A stretch of 53,312 bases of DNA from Prevotella sp. (GCA_017442825.1 JAFRYZ010000034.1:1-53312), one strand, 5' to 3'; positions 45,375-53,224 are shown, counted from the first letter of the stretch. Translations and numbers: made by a program. The notes: generated by a model not told the origin, from the letters alone.

Positions 45375-46565
45375 ATGCCAATGGACGCTTTCTTCCGCAC
45401 ACATACCTATTTAGTGGAGCATACGAACGCGCCAGTTCATCGTACCCTGATGGATGAGATAGACTGGAGCGACCGTATGATAGGTATTAAAGGAACAAGG
45501 GGTGTTGGCAAAACCACCTTCCTGCTGCAATACGCTAAAGAAAACTTCGCCTCTACAGACAAGCGTTGTCTTTATGTCAACATGAACAATTTCTATTTCC
45601 AGGGACGAGGCATTGCCGACTTTGCAGGCGAATTTTGCAAGAGAGGTGGTAAGGTGTTGCTGATTGACCAAGTCTTCAAACAGCCAGAATGGAGCAAGGA
45701 ATTGCGCAAATGCTACGATTTGTATCCCAACTTGAAAATCATCTTCACCGGTTCGAGTGTGATGCGACTGAAGGAAGAAAACCCAGAGCTGAACGGCATT
45801 GTGAAGAGTTACAATTTGCGTGGCTTTTCTTTCCGTGAATACTTGAACCTGCAGACTGGAAACAACTTTGAGGCATACACGCTGGACGAGATACTCAACG
45901 ACCACGAGCGTATCATCAAGAAGATACTGCCTAAGGCAAGTCCTGCCGCACATTTCCAGAACTACATCCATCATGGTTTCTACCCCTTCTTTCTGGAGCA
46001 TCGCAATTTCTCCGAGAATCTGCTTAAGACCATGAACATGATGACAGAAGTGGACATCCTGCTTATCAAGCAGATGGAACTGAAATACCTCACGAAAATC
46101 AAGAAACTGTTCTATATGCTGGCGGTAGATGGACCGAAAGCGCCCAATGTGAGCCAATTGGCTCACGACATCCAGACAAGCCGTGCAACAGTTATGAACT
46201 ATATCAAGAACCTTGCCGATGCTCGACTAATCAATATGATTTACCCCGTAGGACAGGAATATCCCAAGAAACCAGCTAAAGTGATGATGCACAACTCCAA
46301 CCTGATGTATGCGATCTATCCCAACCGGGTTGAGAAGCAAGATCTCATGGAGACATTCTTTGTCAATGCTTTGTGGAAAGACCATAAAGTAAACAACGGA
46401 GCGAAAGCAGAATACTACATCGTAGATCAAGTGAAGAAGTTCCGTATTTGCGATGCGGAGAATCCGAAGATGCGATACAATTCCGACACCATCTACGCCC
46501 GTTACAATACTGAAGTTGGCAAAGACAATCGCATACCATTGTGGCTATTGGGATTCCTCTATTAG
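45375..46565 (+). CDS. AAA ATPase (AAA_14 type) with C-terminal DUF4143-like domain
   Basis: A 396-residue protein with an N-terminal P-loop GTRGVGKT (residues 40-47) and sensor-1 IIFTGSSVMRL. The C-terminal half contains a winged-helix-like segment (SQLAHDIQTSRATVMNYIKN) and a DUF4143-type end. The Walker B reads VLLIDQVFK, so Gln99 occupies the position of the usual catalytic Glu (gac caa at 45666-45671). Such stand-alone ATPases are multicopy in Prevotella and have no known role. Start 45375 is set by the promoter. It is followed by the CTAG repeat array and the PFOR gene. Confidence 0.82.
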   Translation: MPMDAFFRTHTYLVEHTNAPVHRTLMDEIDWSDRMIGIKGTRGVGKTTFLLQYAKENFASTDKRCLYVNMNNFYFQGRGIADFAGEFCKRGGKVLLIDQVFKQPEWSKELRKCYDLYPNLKIIFTGSSVMRLKEENPELNGIVKSYNLRGFSFREYLNLQTGNNFEAYTLDEILNDHERIIKKILPKASPAAHFQNYIHHGFYPFFLEHRNFSENLLKTMNMMTEVDILLIKQMELKYLTKIKKLFYMLAVDGPKAPNVSQLAHDIQTSRATVMNYIKNLADARLINMIYPVGQEYPKKPAKVMMHNSNLMYAIYPNRVEKQDLMETFFVNALWKDHKVNNGAKAEYYIVDQVKKFRICDAENPKMRYNSDTIYARYNTEVGKDNRIPLWLLGFLY

Positions 46566-46583
46566 CAGGAAGATCGAGAAAAG

Positions 46584-46640
46584 CCTAGAAATTCTCTAGA
46601 AAAGCCTAGGAAAGCCTAGACATACCTAGAAGAACCTAGT
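46584..46640. repeat. CTAG-motif array with ~10-bp spacing before nifJ
   Basis: Six [C/T]CTAG motifs begin at 46584, 46595, 46605, 46615, 46625 and 46635 (spacings 11, 10, 10, 10, 10), in a context like AAAGCCTAGA. They start 19 bp after the ATPase stop and end about 65 bp before the nifJ ATG. The nifJ promoter was not identifiable by consensus in this 141-bp gap. A shorter TCTAG pair (22027, 22036) occurs before the 50-residue gene. Confidence 0.7.
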
Positions 46641-46706
46641 ACAAAAAAGAGAATCGAGAACAATTAACATTATACATTAACATTAACAACCAATTAGTAA
46701 AACAAA

Positions 46707-49700
46707 ATGGCTAAAGAAAAAAAGTTTATCACTTGTGATGGTAACGAGGCTGCTGCTCACGTGAGCTATATGTTCTCCGAAGTAGCTGCCATCTATCCTA
46801 TCACTCCGTCTTCGCCAATGGCGGAGCATGTTGATGAGTGGGCTGCCCGCGGTCGTAAGAACCTTTGGGGACAGAACGTAAGCGTACAGGAAATGCAGTC
46901 AGAAGGTGGTGCTGCCGGTGCTCTTCACGGATCACTGCAGGCTGGTGCCCTGACAACAACCTTCACCGCTTCTCAGGGTCTGTTGCTCATGATTCCTAAC
47001 ATGTATAAGATTGCAGGTGAGATGCTTCCTTGCGTTTTCGACGTTTCTGCTCGTACGCTTGCTTCTCACTCTCTCTGTATCTTTGGCGACCATCAGGATG
47101 TTATGGCTTGCCGCCAGACTGGTTTCGCTATGTTCTGCTCTGGTTCTGTTCAGGAGGTTATGGACCTTACTGCTGTTCCTCACCTGGCAACTCTGAAGAC
47201 TGAGATTCCATTCGTTAACTTCTTCGACGGTTTCCGTACTTCTCACGAGTACCACAAGATTGAAGTAATGGATCAGGAAGACATCGCCAAGCTCGTTGAT
47301 CCGGCTGACGTTGAGCGTTTCCGCAACCGTGCACTCACTCCTGAGCGCCCAATGACTCGCGGTACTGCTGAGAACCCAGAGACCTTCTTCACACACCGTG
47401 AGGCATGCAACGCTGCTTACGACAAGGTACCTGAGGTTGTCGAGTACTATCTGAACAAGATTAGCGAAATCACTGGTCGTGAGTATCACCTCTTCGACTA
47501 CTACGGCGCCAAGGATGCTGACCGTGTTATCATCCTGATGGGTTCTGCTACAGAGGCAGCTCGCGAGGCTATTGACTACCTGACCGCTCAGGGCGAAAAG
47601 GTTGGTATGGTTGCCGTTCACCTCTATCGTCCGTTCTCAGTCAAGCACCTGCTCGCTGCTGTTCCTAAGACAGCAAAGCGCATCGCCGTGCTCGACCGTA
47701 CGAAGGAGCCAGGAGCAGAGGGTGAACCTCTGTATCTCGATGTAAAGAGTGCATTCTACGATGTAGAAGACAAGCCTCTGATTGTCGGCGGTCGCTATGG
47801 TCTCGGTTCTTCCGACACCACACCTGCTAAGATTATCGCCGTCTTCAAGAACCTTGCTCTCAACGAGCCGAAGAACCACTTCACCGTTGGTATCGTTGAC
47901 GACGTTACCTTCACCTCTCTCCCAGAGGAAGAAGAAATCGCAATGGGTGGTGCTGGCATGTTCCAGGCTAAGTTCTATGGTCTGGGTGCTGACGGTACCG
48001 TTGGTGCCAACAAGAACTCTGTGAAAATTATCGGTGACTCTACCGACAAGTACTGCCAGGCATACTTCTCTTATGACTCTAAGAAGTCTGGTGGTTTCAC
48101 CTGTTCTCACCTCCGTTTCGGTGACACTCCTATCCGTTCTACCTATCTGGTAACAACACCTAACTTCGTTGCTTGCCACGTTCAGGCTTACCTCCACATG
48201 TACGACGTTACTCGTGGTCTGCAGAAGAACGGAACCTTCCTGTTGAACACTATCTTCGAAGGTGAGGAGCTGGCTAACTTCATGCCTAACAAGGTAAAGC
48301 GCTACTTCGCTCAGAACAACATCACCGTTTATACCATCAACGCTACGAAGATTGCTCAGGAGATTGGTCTCGGCAACCGTACTAACACCATCCTCCAGTC
48401 TGCATTCTTCCGCATCACGGGCGTTATCCCCGTTGACCTCGCCGTTGAGCAGATGAAGAAGTTCATCGTGAAGTCTTACGGCAAGAAGGGTGAGGATGTT
48501 GTCAACATGAACTACGCAGCAGTTGACCGCGGTGACGAGTACAAGAAGTTCGACGTTGATCCCGCATGGGCTAACCTCGCTGACGACGCTGAGCAGGCTG
48601 ACGACGCTCCCGCATTCGTTAAGGAACTTGTTCGTCCTATCAACGCACAGGCTGGTGACCTGCTGAAGGTTTCCGACTTCGTGAAGTTCGACACCGTTGA
48701 CGGTTCTTGGGCTAACGGTACTGCCGCTTACGAGAAGCGCGGTGTTGAGGCATTCGTTCCCGTTTGGAACTCAGAGAACTGTATCCAGTGTAACAAGTGT
48801 GCATTCGTTTGTCCTCACGCAGCTATCCGTCCGTTCGTTCTGACTGACGAGGAAATGGCTAAGTTCGACTTCGACGCTATCACCATGAAGGCTCCGAAGG
48901 CTATGGCAGGCATGCACTTCCGTATTGAGACTTCTGTTCTCGACTGTCTGGGCTGCGGCAACTGTGCCGACGTTTGTCCGGGCAACCCGAAGACAGGCAA
49001 GGCCCTCCAGATGGTTCCGTTCAATCCGGACGCTGAGGATATGAAGAAGGAGGCACAGAACTGGGATCGCCTCGTCAAGGAAGTAACCTCTAAGCAAGAT
49101 CTCGTTGACATCAAGAGCAACGTGAAGAACTCTCAGTTCGCACAGCCGCTCTTCGAGTTCTCTGGCGCATGCTCTGGTTGCGGTGAGACTCCTTACGTGA
49201 AGCTCATCTCTCAGCTCTTCGGTGACCGTGAGATGATTGCTAACGCAACAGGTTGCTCTTCAATCTATTCTGCTTCTATCCCGTCAACACCTTACACCAC
49301 CAACGCTAAGGGTCAGGGTCCTGCATTCGACAACTCACTGTTCGAGGACTTCTGCGAGTTCGGTATGGGTATGGTACTCGGTAACAAGAAGATGAAGGAG
49401 CGCGTAACTATGTTGCTCAAGGAAGCTTGCGAGAAGTGCGACGTTACTCCCGAATACAAGGCTCTTGCCGAAGAGTGGATTGCTAACCAGGAGGATGCAG
49501 AAAAGACCAAGGAGATTGCTCCGAAGCTGAAGGCTGAGATTGACGCATGCGCAGCTAAGGGATGCCCAATCTGCAAGGAACTGCAGACCCTCGACCACTA
49601 TCTCATCAAGCGCAGCCAGTGGATCATCGGCGGTGACGGTGCTTCTTACGACATCGGCTACGGCGGTCTCGACCACGTGATTGCTTCCGGTGAAGATGTC

Positions 49701-50279
49701 AACCTCCTCGTACTCGATACAGAGGTTTACTCTAATACTGGTGGTCAGGCTTCTAAGGCTACTCCGCTCGGTGCCATCGCACAGTTCGCTGCTCAGGGTA
49801 AGCGTATCCGCAAGAAGGACCTCGGTATGATTGCTACTTCTTACGGCTATGTATATGTTGCTCAGGTGGCTATGGGTGCCGACAATGCTCAGTGCCTGAA
49901 GGCTATCCGCGAGGCAGAAGCATATCCTGGACCATCACTCGTCATCGCTTACGCTCCATGTATCAACCACGGTCTGAAGATCAAGGGTGGCATGGGTCGC
50001 AGCCAGGCTGAGGAAGGTCGCGCCGTTGAGTGTGGTTACTGGCACCTGTGGCGTTACAACCCACAGCTGGCAGAGGAAGGCAAGAACCCGTTCTCACTCG
50101 ACTCTAAGGAGCCCGATTGGGATAAGTTCCACGACTTCCTCCTCGGTGAGGTTCGTTATCTGTCAGTTAAGAAGGCTTATCCTAACGAGGCAGAAGAGCT
50201 CTTCGCCGAGGCTAAGCGCATGGCACAGCTCCGTTACAAGAGCTATGTTCGCAAAGCTGCAGAAGACTGGAGTGAGTAA
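46707..50279 (+). CDS. nifJ: Pyruvate:ferredoxin (flavodoxin) oxidoreductase
   Basis: A 1190-residue single-chain enzyme that oxidatively decarboxylates pyruvate to acetyl-CoA and CO2, reducing ferredoxin or flavodoxin. The domain order is pyrimidine-binding (MSEGGAA-like MQSEGGAAG), C-terminal transketolase-like, gamma, then a two-cluster ferredoxin domain (CIQCNKCAFVCP ~691 and CLGCGNCADVCP ~748). The TPP domain follows with the third-cluster CSGCGE (~823) and the TPP-binding GDGASYDIGYGG. Length matches the family. Codon use is strongly biased (GCT, CGT, AAG, GAG), so it is highly expressed. It is oxygen-sensitive and central to anaerobic energy metabolism. Confidence 0.96.
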   Translation: MAKEKKFITCDGNEAAAHVSYMFSEVAAIYPITPSSPMAEHVDEWAARGRKNLWGQNVSVQEMQSEGGAAGALHGSLQAGALTTTFTASQGLLLMIPNMYKIAGEMLPCVFDVSARTLASHSLCIFGDHQDVMACRQTGFAMFCSGSVQEVMDLTAVPHLATLKTEIPFVNFFDGFRTSHEYHKIEVMDQEDIAKLVDPADVERFRNRALTPERPMTRGTAENPETFFTHREACNAAYDKVPEVVEYYLNKISEITGREYHLFDYYGAKDADRVIILMGSATEAAREAIDYLTAQGEKVGMVAVHLYRPFSVKHLLAAVPKTAKRIAVLDRTKEPGAEGEPLYLDVKSAFYDVEDKPLIVGGRYGLGSSDTTPAKIIAVFKNLALNEPKNHFTVGIVDDVTFTSLPEEEEIAMGGAGMFQAKFYGLGADGTVGANKNSVKIIGDSTDKYCQAYFSYDSKKSGGFTCSHLRFGDTPIRSTYLVTTPNFVACHVQAYLHMYDVTRGLQKNGTFLLNTIFEGEELANFMPNKVKRYFAQNNITVYTINATKIAQEIGLGNRTNTILQSAFFRITGVIPVDLAVEQMKKFIVKSYGKKGEDVVNMNYAAVDRGDEYKKFDVDPAWANLADDAEQADDAPAFVKELVRPINAQAGDLLKVSDFVKFDTVDGSWANGTAAYEKRGVEAFVPVWNSENCIQCNKCAFVCPHAAIRPFVLTDEEMAKFDFDAITMKAPKAMAGMHFRIETSVLDCLGCGNCADVCPGNPKTGKALQMVPFNPDAEDMKKEAQNWDRLVKEVTSKQDLVDIKSNVKNSQFAQPLFEFSGACSGCGETPYVKLISQLFGDREMIANATGCSSIYSASIPSTPYTTNAKGQGPAFDNSLFEDFCEFGMGMVLGNKKMKERVTMLLKEACEKCDVTPEYKALAEEWIANQEDAEKTKEIAPKLKAEIDACAAKGCPICKELQTLDHYLIKRSQWIIGGDGASYDIGYGGLDHVIASGEDVNLLVLDTEVYSNTGGQASKATPLGAIAQFAAQGKRIRKKDLGMIATSYGYVYVAQVAMGADNAQCLKAIREAEAYPGPSLVIAYAPCINHGLKIKGGMGRSQAEEGRAVECGYWHLWRYNPQLAEEGKNPFSLDSKEPDWDKFHDFLLGEVRYLSVKKAYPNEAEELFAEAKRMAQLRYKSYVRKAAEDWSE

Positions 50280-50300
50280 TAATCTCCCCCTTATATCATC

Positions 50301-50333
50301 AAAGGAGCATCCGAAATTCGGGTGCTCCTTTTT
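50301..50333 (+). terminator. Intrinsic terminator of nifJ
   Basis: GGAGCATCCGA (50304-50314) pairs with TCGGGTGCTCC (50318-50328; one G-U), loop AAT, followed by T5. Confidence 0.9.
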
Positions 50334-50444
50334 CCTATATCATCGTGAATTCGGTGTAAAAATAGATGTATAATTATTCCTTTATGTCGTTTGTACTTTT
50401 ATCTGTCCATTGGCATAACAGATTTAATGCTTACATCCTTTTTA

Positions 50445-50789
50445 TTAAAATACTGCCACAATGCGGCGTATGTGTTTGAGTTTCTCCATGAACGAGTCGT
50501 CTCGTTCTGCCATCCTCATGTCGTATTCGTTCTGCATAGCCAGCAGAGGGGCGGCATCCACACCGAGGGCTGCCTCCATCATCATTGCAAGTTCGGGGCT
50601 GAGCGACCGCTTGCCATTCAGCATTTCGTTGAAGGCGGAGTAGGAAATGCCTATCTCCTTAGCCAGTCCGCGTTGCGAAATGCCACGGAATTCCAGTTCG
50701 TCCTTCAACACCTCGCCAGGATGGGTGGGCTGAAAGGGCTTCAAGTTGTTTGCTATCATCTGCGGATTTACTCCTTCAAGTGTCGTCAT
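50445..50789 (-). CDS. higA: HigA-type antitoxin (XRE family)
   Basis: A 114-residue protein with the HigA signature THPGEVLKDELEFRGISQRGLAK, an XRE helix-turn-helix (SQRGLAKEIGISYSAFNEML, ~38-58) and the NGKRSLSPELAMMMEAALG segment. It binds its own promoter and neutralises the toxin encoded 14 bp upstream. The toxin-first order (higB then higA) is typical of HigBA and unlike most toxin-antitoxin pairs. Confidence 0.9.
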   Translation of the reverse strand: MTTLEGVNPQMIANNLKPFQPTHPGEVLKDELEFRGISQRGLAKEIGISYSAFNEMLNGKRSLSPELAMMMEAALGVDAAPLLAMQNEYDMRMAERDDSFMEKLKHIRRIVAVF

Positions 50790-50803
50790 GTTTCGTCCTC
50801 CTT

Positions 50804-51121
50804 CTACTTATAATGGTTTGACAATTCCGTAATGTTACATATTGTGGCTATCTGCTTACCAGCCTCCGTGCCTTCGGTAAACTCAATGCGGTACTGGTCG
50901 TTAACACGTACGGAGGAGATTCCCTCCTTGTCACCGTGCAGTTTCTCGTAGTGCAAGGAGCCGTACTTGGCCAGTCCTAAGACATTCTCCTGCTGTTTCA
51001 TCAGGTTGACAACCTTCACATACTTGCTAACAATCTGAGGTTGGTAACGATGTTTCTTATCACTTGCCTTGCCATCAGTGTAGAGTTGCTGTAGGTATGT
51101 CTGCTTGAATGTAACTATCAT
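50804..51121 (-). CDS. higB: HigB-like RelE-superfamily toxin
   Basis: A 105-residue protein of the RelE/HigB ribosome-dependent mRNA endonuclease superfamily. Features are an N-terminal helix, KYGSLHYEKLHGDKEGISSVRV and DQYRIEFTEGT (core beta strands with catalytic basic residues), and a C-terminal ICNITELSNHYK. The start at 51121 (MIVTFKQTYL) is chosen over an ATG at 51151. The promoter's -7 box ends at 51129, so the longer frame would lie upstream of the transcript, and the mRNA would be leaderless or nearly so. The pair forms a stabilisation or stress module. Confidence 0.87.
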   Translation of the reverse strand: MIVTFKQTYLQQLYTDGKASDKKHRYQPQIVSKYVKVVNLMKQQENVLGLAKYGSLHYEKLHGDKEGISSVRVNDQYRIEFTEGTEAGKQIATICNITELSNHYK

Positions 51122-51128
51122 TTGAGCG

Positions 51129-51160
51129 CAAAGATACGATAATCCATTCATGTTCGCAAA
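51129..51160 (-). promoter_or_regulatory. Promoter of higBA
   Basis: The minus strand has TTTG (51157-51160), 20 bp, then TATCTTTG (51129-51136). The start codon lies within about 8 bp of the -7 box. Confidence 0.72.
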
Positions 51161-51171
51161 TTTATGAACAA

Positions 51172-51258
51172 CTATTTAAGAAAAATGATAGTATCTTCAG
51201 AGAGAACACCAATCTTCAGCTCCTCAGGCAATAGTCCTGCATAGTCGGCGTCGAAGTC
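51172..51258 (-). pseudogene. Possible 28-codon gene remnant upstream of higB
   Basis: The minus-strand frame reads DFDADYAGLLPEELKIGVLS and on to a stop (TAG at 51172-51174), preceded by an in-frame TAG (51259-51261). It has protein-like composition but no start. It may be the C-terminal stub of a deleted gene; I do not recognise the family. Confidence 0.35.
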
Positions 51259-51290
51259 CTACCTACACTCTTAACTGCAAAAACAATCTC

Positions 51291-51347
51291 AAATCGGCTC
51301 AATGTGGATATAAAATCGGCTCAAATTCTTGCAGATTTGAGCCGATT
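51291..51347. repeat. 22-bp direct repeats and 13-bp hairpin upstream of superoxide dismutase
   Basis: AAATCGGCTCAA occurs at 51291 and 51313 (22 bp apart), and an inverted copy, ATTTGAGCCGATT, starts at 51335, again 22 bp on. The last two form a perfect 13-bp stem with an 8-nt loop. The array occupies much of the ~290-bp spacer between higB and the superoxide dismutase gene. Confidence 0.8.
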
Positions 51348-51359
51348 ATCGTACATTTG
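51329..51359 (+). promoter_or_regulatory. Upstream promoter candidate for superoxide dismutase
   Basis: TTG (51329-51331), 20 bp, then TACATTTG (51352-51359). It overlaps the hairpin's right arm. A second -7 match, TATATTTG, is at 51401-51408, closer to the ATG at 51441. Confidence 0.45.
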
Positions 51360-51400
51360 TGAGTTGATTTAATCCAAAACAAGTAAGGATAAGAACATGG

Positions 51401-51408
51401 TATATTTG
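51401..51408 (+). promoter_or_regulatory. Proximal -7 element for superoxide dismutase
   Basis: TATATTTG is an exact -7 match about 32 bp before the ATG. The -33 region is not clear. Confidence 0.45.
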
Positions 51409-51440
51409 CACAAAAATAAATAAACAAAAACGAAAGCGAT

Positions 51441-52052
51441 ATGAAGAAGTTTGAATTGATAACGCTCCCCTACGCTGAGGACGCATTGGAGCCGGTGATT
51501 AGCAGCGAAACAATAGGCTTCCATTACGGCAAGCACCTGCTGACATATGTAAACAACTTAAATGCACTGCTTTCAAATACTCCGATGGAAGGACTGCCGC
51601 TGGAAGAGATTGTCAAGAAGGCTGAGGGCGGAATATTGAACAACGCAGGACAGATTCTCAACCATGAGATGTATTTTCTGCAGTTTAAGCATCCAACAGA
51701 AAACAACATTCCGACGGGAACAATTGCCGATGCCATCATGAACAACTTCGGTTCGTTTGACGCCTTCAAGGAAGAGTTTCAGAAAAAAGGCACAACCCTG
51801 TTCGGCTCCGGATGGGTATGGCTCTCAGCAGACCAGAACGGCAACCTCATCATCACACAAGAGACCAATGCCGCCAACCCCATTCAAAAGGGTCTCACCC
51901 CGTTGCTTACCTTCGACGTATGGGAGCATGCCTACTACCTGGACTATCAGAACCGACGTGCCGACCACCTTGCTGCCCTCTGGCAGATTGTCGATTGGGA
52001 CATCATTGAGCAACGCTACCGTCGTCACCATGATGCCATCACTTCCAAGTAG
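51441..52052 (+). CDS. sodB: Superoxide dismutase, iron or cambialistic type
   Basis: A 203-residue Fe/Mn superoxide dismutase. The metal ligands are His28 (FHYGKH), His75 (ILNHEMYF), Asp159 and His163 (FDVWEHAYY). Gln71, four residues before the second His, is the position used by iron enzymes, so Fe is preferred, though Bacteroidales enzymes are often cambialistic. It converts superoxide to peroxide, then handled by rubrerythrin and others. The 3' end overlaps the convergent TIGR04076 gene by 28 bp. Confidence 0.95.
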   Translation: MKKFELITLPYAEDALEPVISSETIGFHYGKHLLTYVNNLNALLSNTPMEGLPLEEIVKKAEGGILNNAGQILNHEMYFLQFKHPTENNIPTGTIADAIMNNFGSFDAFKEEFQKKGTTLFGSGWVWLSADQNGNLIITQETNAANPIQKGLTPLLTFDVWEHAYYLDYQNRRADHLAALWQIVDWDIIEQRYRRHHDAITSK

Positions 52053-52375
52053 AAGCTGACGGGGCGGAAGCCGTCGTTACAGCTGATCATCGCACTCATG
52101 GGATTCTTCATCCAACCGTTGTGATATTCAACGGTTCCGTCAGGGGCAACTTTTCGTTCAGCGAAAAAGTTGCCCTCACCACATGCAAGAGACTCTACGA
52201 ACGGACGAACGGAGTCCCATGCCGATGGACAAAAGCCGTCAGGACACTTGCCGTCGACAGAAACCCACTCCTGCCCTATCCTCACATCGCATGCATGCTC
52301 GATGGCATTCTCATATTTTGCCATCAAGTCCTTGTATTCCGTTTGGCGCACCGCCGTAATCCTAACCTTGTTCAT
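52025..52375 (-). CDS. TIGR04076 family protein
   Basis: A 116-residue protein with the family's central Cys-rich segment (GKCPDGFCPSAWDSVRPFVE) and a later SLACGEG. Proteins annotated TIGR04076 are small, of unknown biochemical role, with a conserved CPxGxC-like motif that may bind metal or undergo redox chemistry. Its stop lies 28 bp inside the superoxide dismutase gene on the other strand. The upstream region opens into the repeat-rich stretch. Confidence 0.85.
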   Translation of the reverse strand: MNKVRITAVRQTEYKDLMAKYENAIEHACDVRIGQEWVSVDGKCPDGFCPSAWDSVRPFVESLACGEGNFFAERKVAPDGTVEYHNGWMKNPMSAMISCNDGFRPVSFYLEVMASW

Positions 52376-52509
52376 TCCTTTCGTTCTGTTTTTACTTCCT
52401 TCGCCTACAAAGATAACACTTTTCTTTTTCTTCCATCCATAATGGCGAGCAAATAATTTGTCTTTTTGTAGATAAAAAAGGGTGTTTGCATATTTCAGTT
52501 AAGAACGAA

Positions 52510-52660
52510 TTGTATTGCAAGGGCATTGAGTTTGTCTTGCAAAGGGATAGGTTTTGGACGGCAAAAGAGGTGAGTTTGGAACGCAAAGGGATAGGTTTTG
52601 AAAAAGGGGCGTTTTTTGAATCAAAAAGTGGACTTTTTGCAACGAAAAGTGTGCTTTTTC
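52510..52660. repeat. Degenerate tandem array with 22-bp period
   Basis: Units anchored on TTG begin at 52510, 52532, 52554, 52576 and 52598 (exactly 22 bp apart), then 52616, 52637 and 52658 (18, 21, 21 bp). Units 2 and 4 share GCAAAGGGATAGGTT exactly, and units 1 and 3 both end in GAGT, giving a 44-bp higher-order pattern. It lies in the 937-bp gene-free region 52376-53312. Low-complexity peptides in its frames are by-products. Confidence 0.75.
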
Positions 52661-52723
52661 GCAACAACACCTAACACCTACCTCAAAATGCTCGGAACAG
52701 CGATAAACACAGGGATTAGCAAC

Positions 52724-52776
52724 AGGTAGGTGTTGACGAAACACCTACCTCAACACCTACCCTGTCACCTACCTTA
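52724..52776. repeat. Inverted repeat plus 12-bp tandem of ACACCTACC
   Basis: AGGTAGGTGTT (52724-52734) and AACACCTACCT (52740-52750) form an 11-bp stem with a 5-nt loop. From 52741 three 12-bp units follow, each built on [A/T]CACCTACC (52741, 52753, 52765). A further ACACCTAACACCTACCT run lies at 52667-52683. Confidence 0.72.
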
Positions 52777-52856
52777 TTACTCGACATCGAATGAACAACG
52801 AAAGCTGAATTTTATACTACGAATGAAACTAATTTCACGAAGATTTTTTGAACAAC

Positions 52857-53169
52857 TAAAACTCCTTGACTCCTTTGCTCCTTAGAATATGAATGATTAT
52901 TGCCCACAGATAGAATGCAGATGAACACAGATTATATTTCATCCATCTGCGCTATCCGCGATATCTGCGAGCCTTTATTATCTCACGCTGATACCGCTGA
53001 TACCGCAGATATTTCTATTTAGAACATCGGAAAAAACTCCTTAACTCCTTAGAATTATAACAACGGAAAACACGGAAATCACGGAAAACTCCTTAACTCC
53101 TTGACTCCTTAGAATTATAACAACGAATTGCACGAATGGACACGAAAAACTCCTTGACTCCTTAGAAAT
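52857..53169. repeat. Interspersed repeat, four copies of ACTCCTT-based unit
   Basis: Copies of AACTCCTTnACTCCTTAGAA occur near 52857, 53035, 53086 and 53147, the last three followed by ATTATAACAACG or ATTCAACAACGG. Between them are CACGGAAA-type runs. They look like remains of a non-coding dispersed family; no gene is present. Confidence 0.7.
52941..53012. repeat. Degenerate ATCTGCG/CGCAGAT inverted repeat block
   Basis: ATATCTGCG (52961-52969) and CGCAGATAT (53004-53012) are inverted, embedded in repeated [A/C]TCTGCG and GATACCGC(T/A)GAT motifs. The pattern resembles widespread intergenic repeats of Bacteroidetes; no coding potential. Confidence 0.5.
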
Positions 53170-53224
53170 TCAACAACGGAAAACACTCTAAGTTTGCAGC
53201 GTCTAAGAAAAAGATAGATTTTTT

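Noticed and set aside
47637-48197. Minus-strand frame inside nifJ
   Set aside because: It arises from the strong codon bias of nifJ and has no family match.
51122-51151. Longer N-terminus of HigB
   Set aside because: It would lie upstream of the predicted transcription start.
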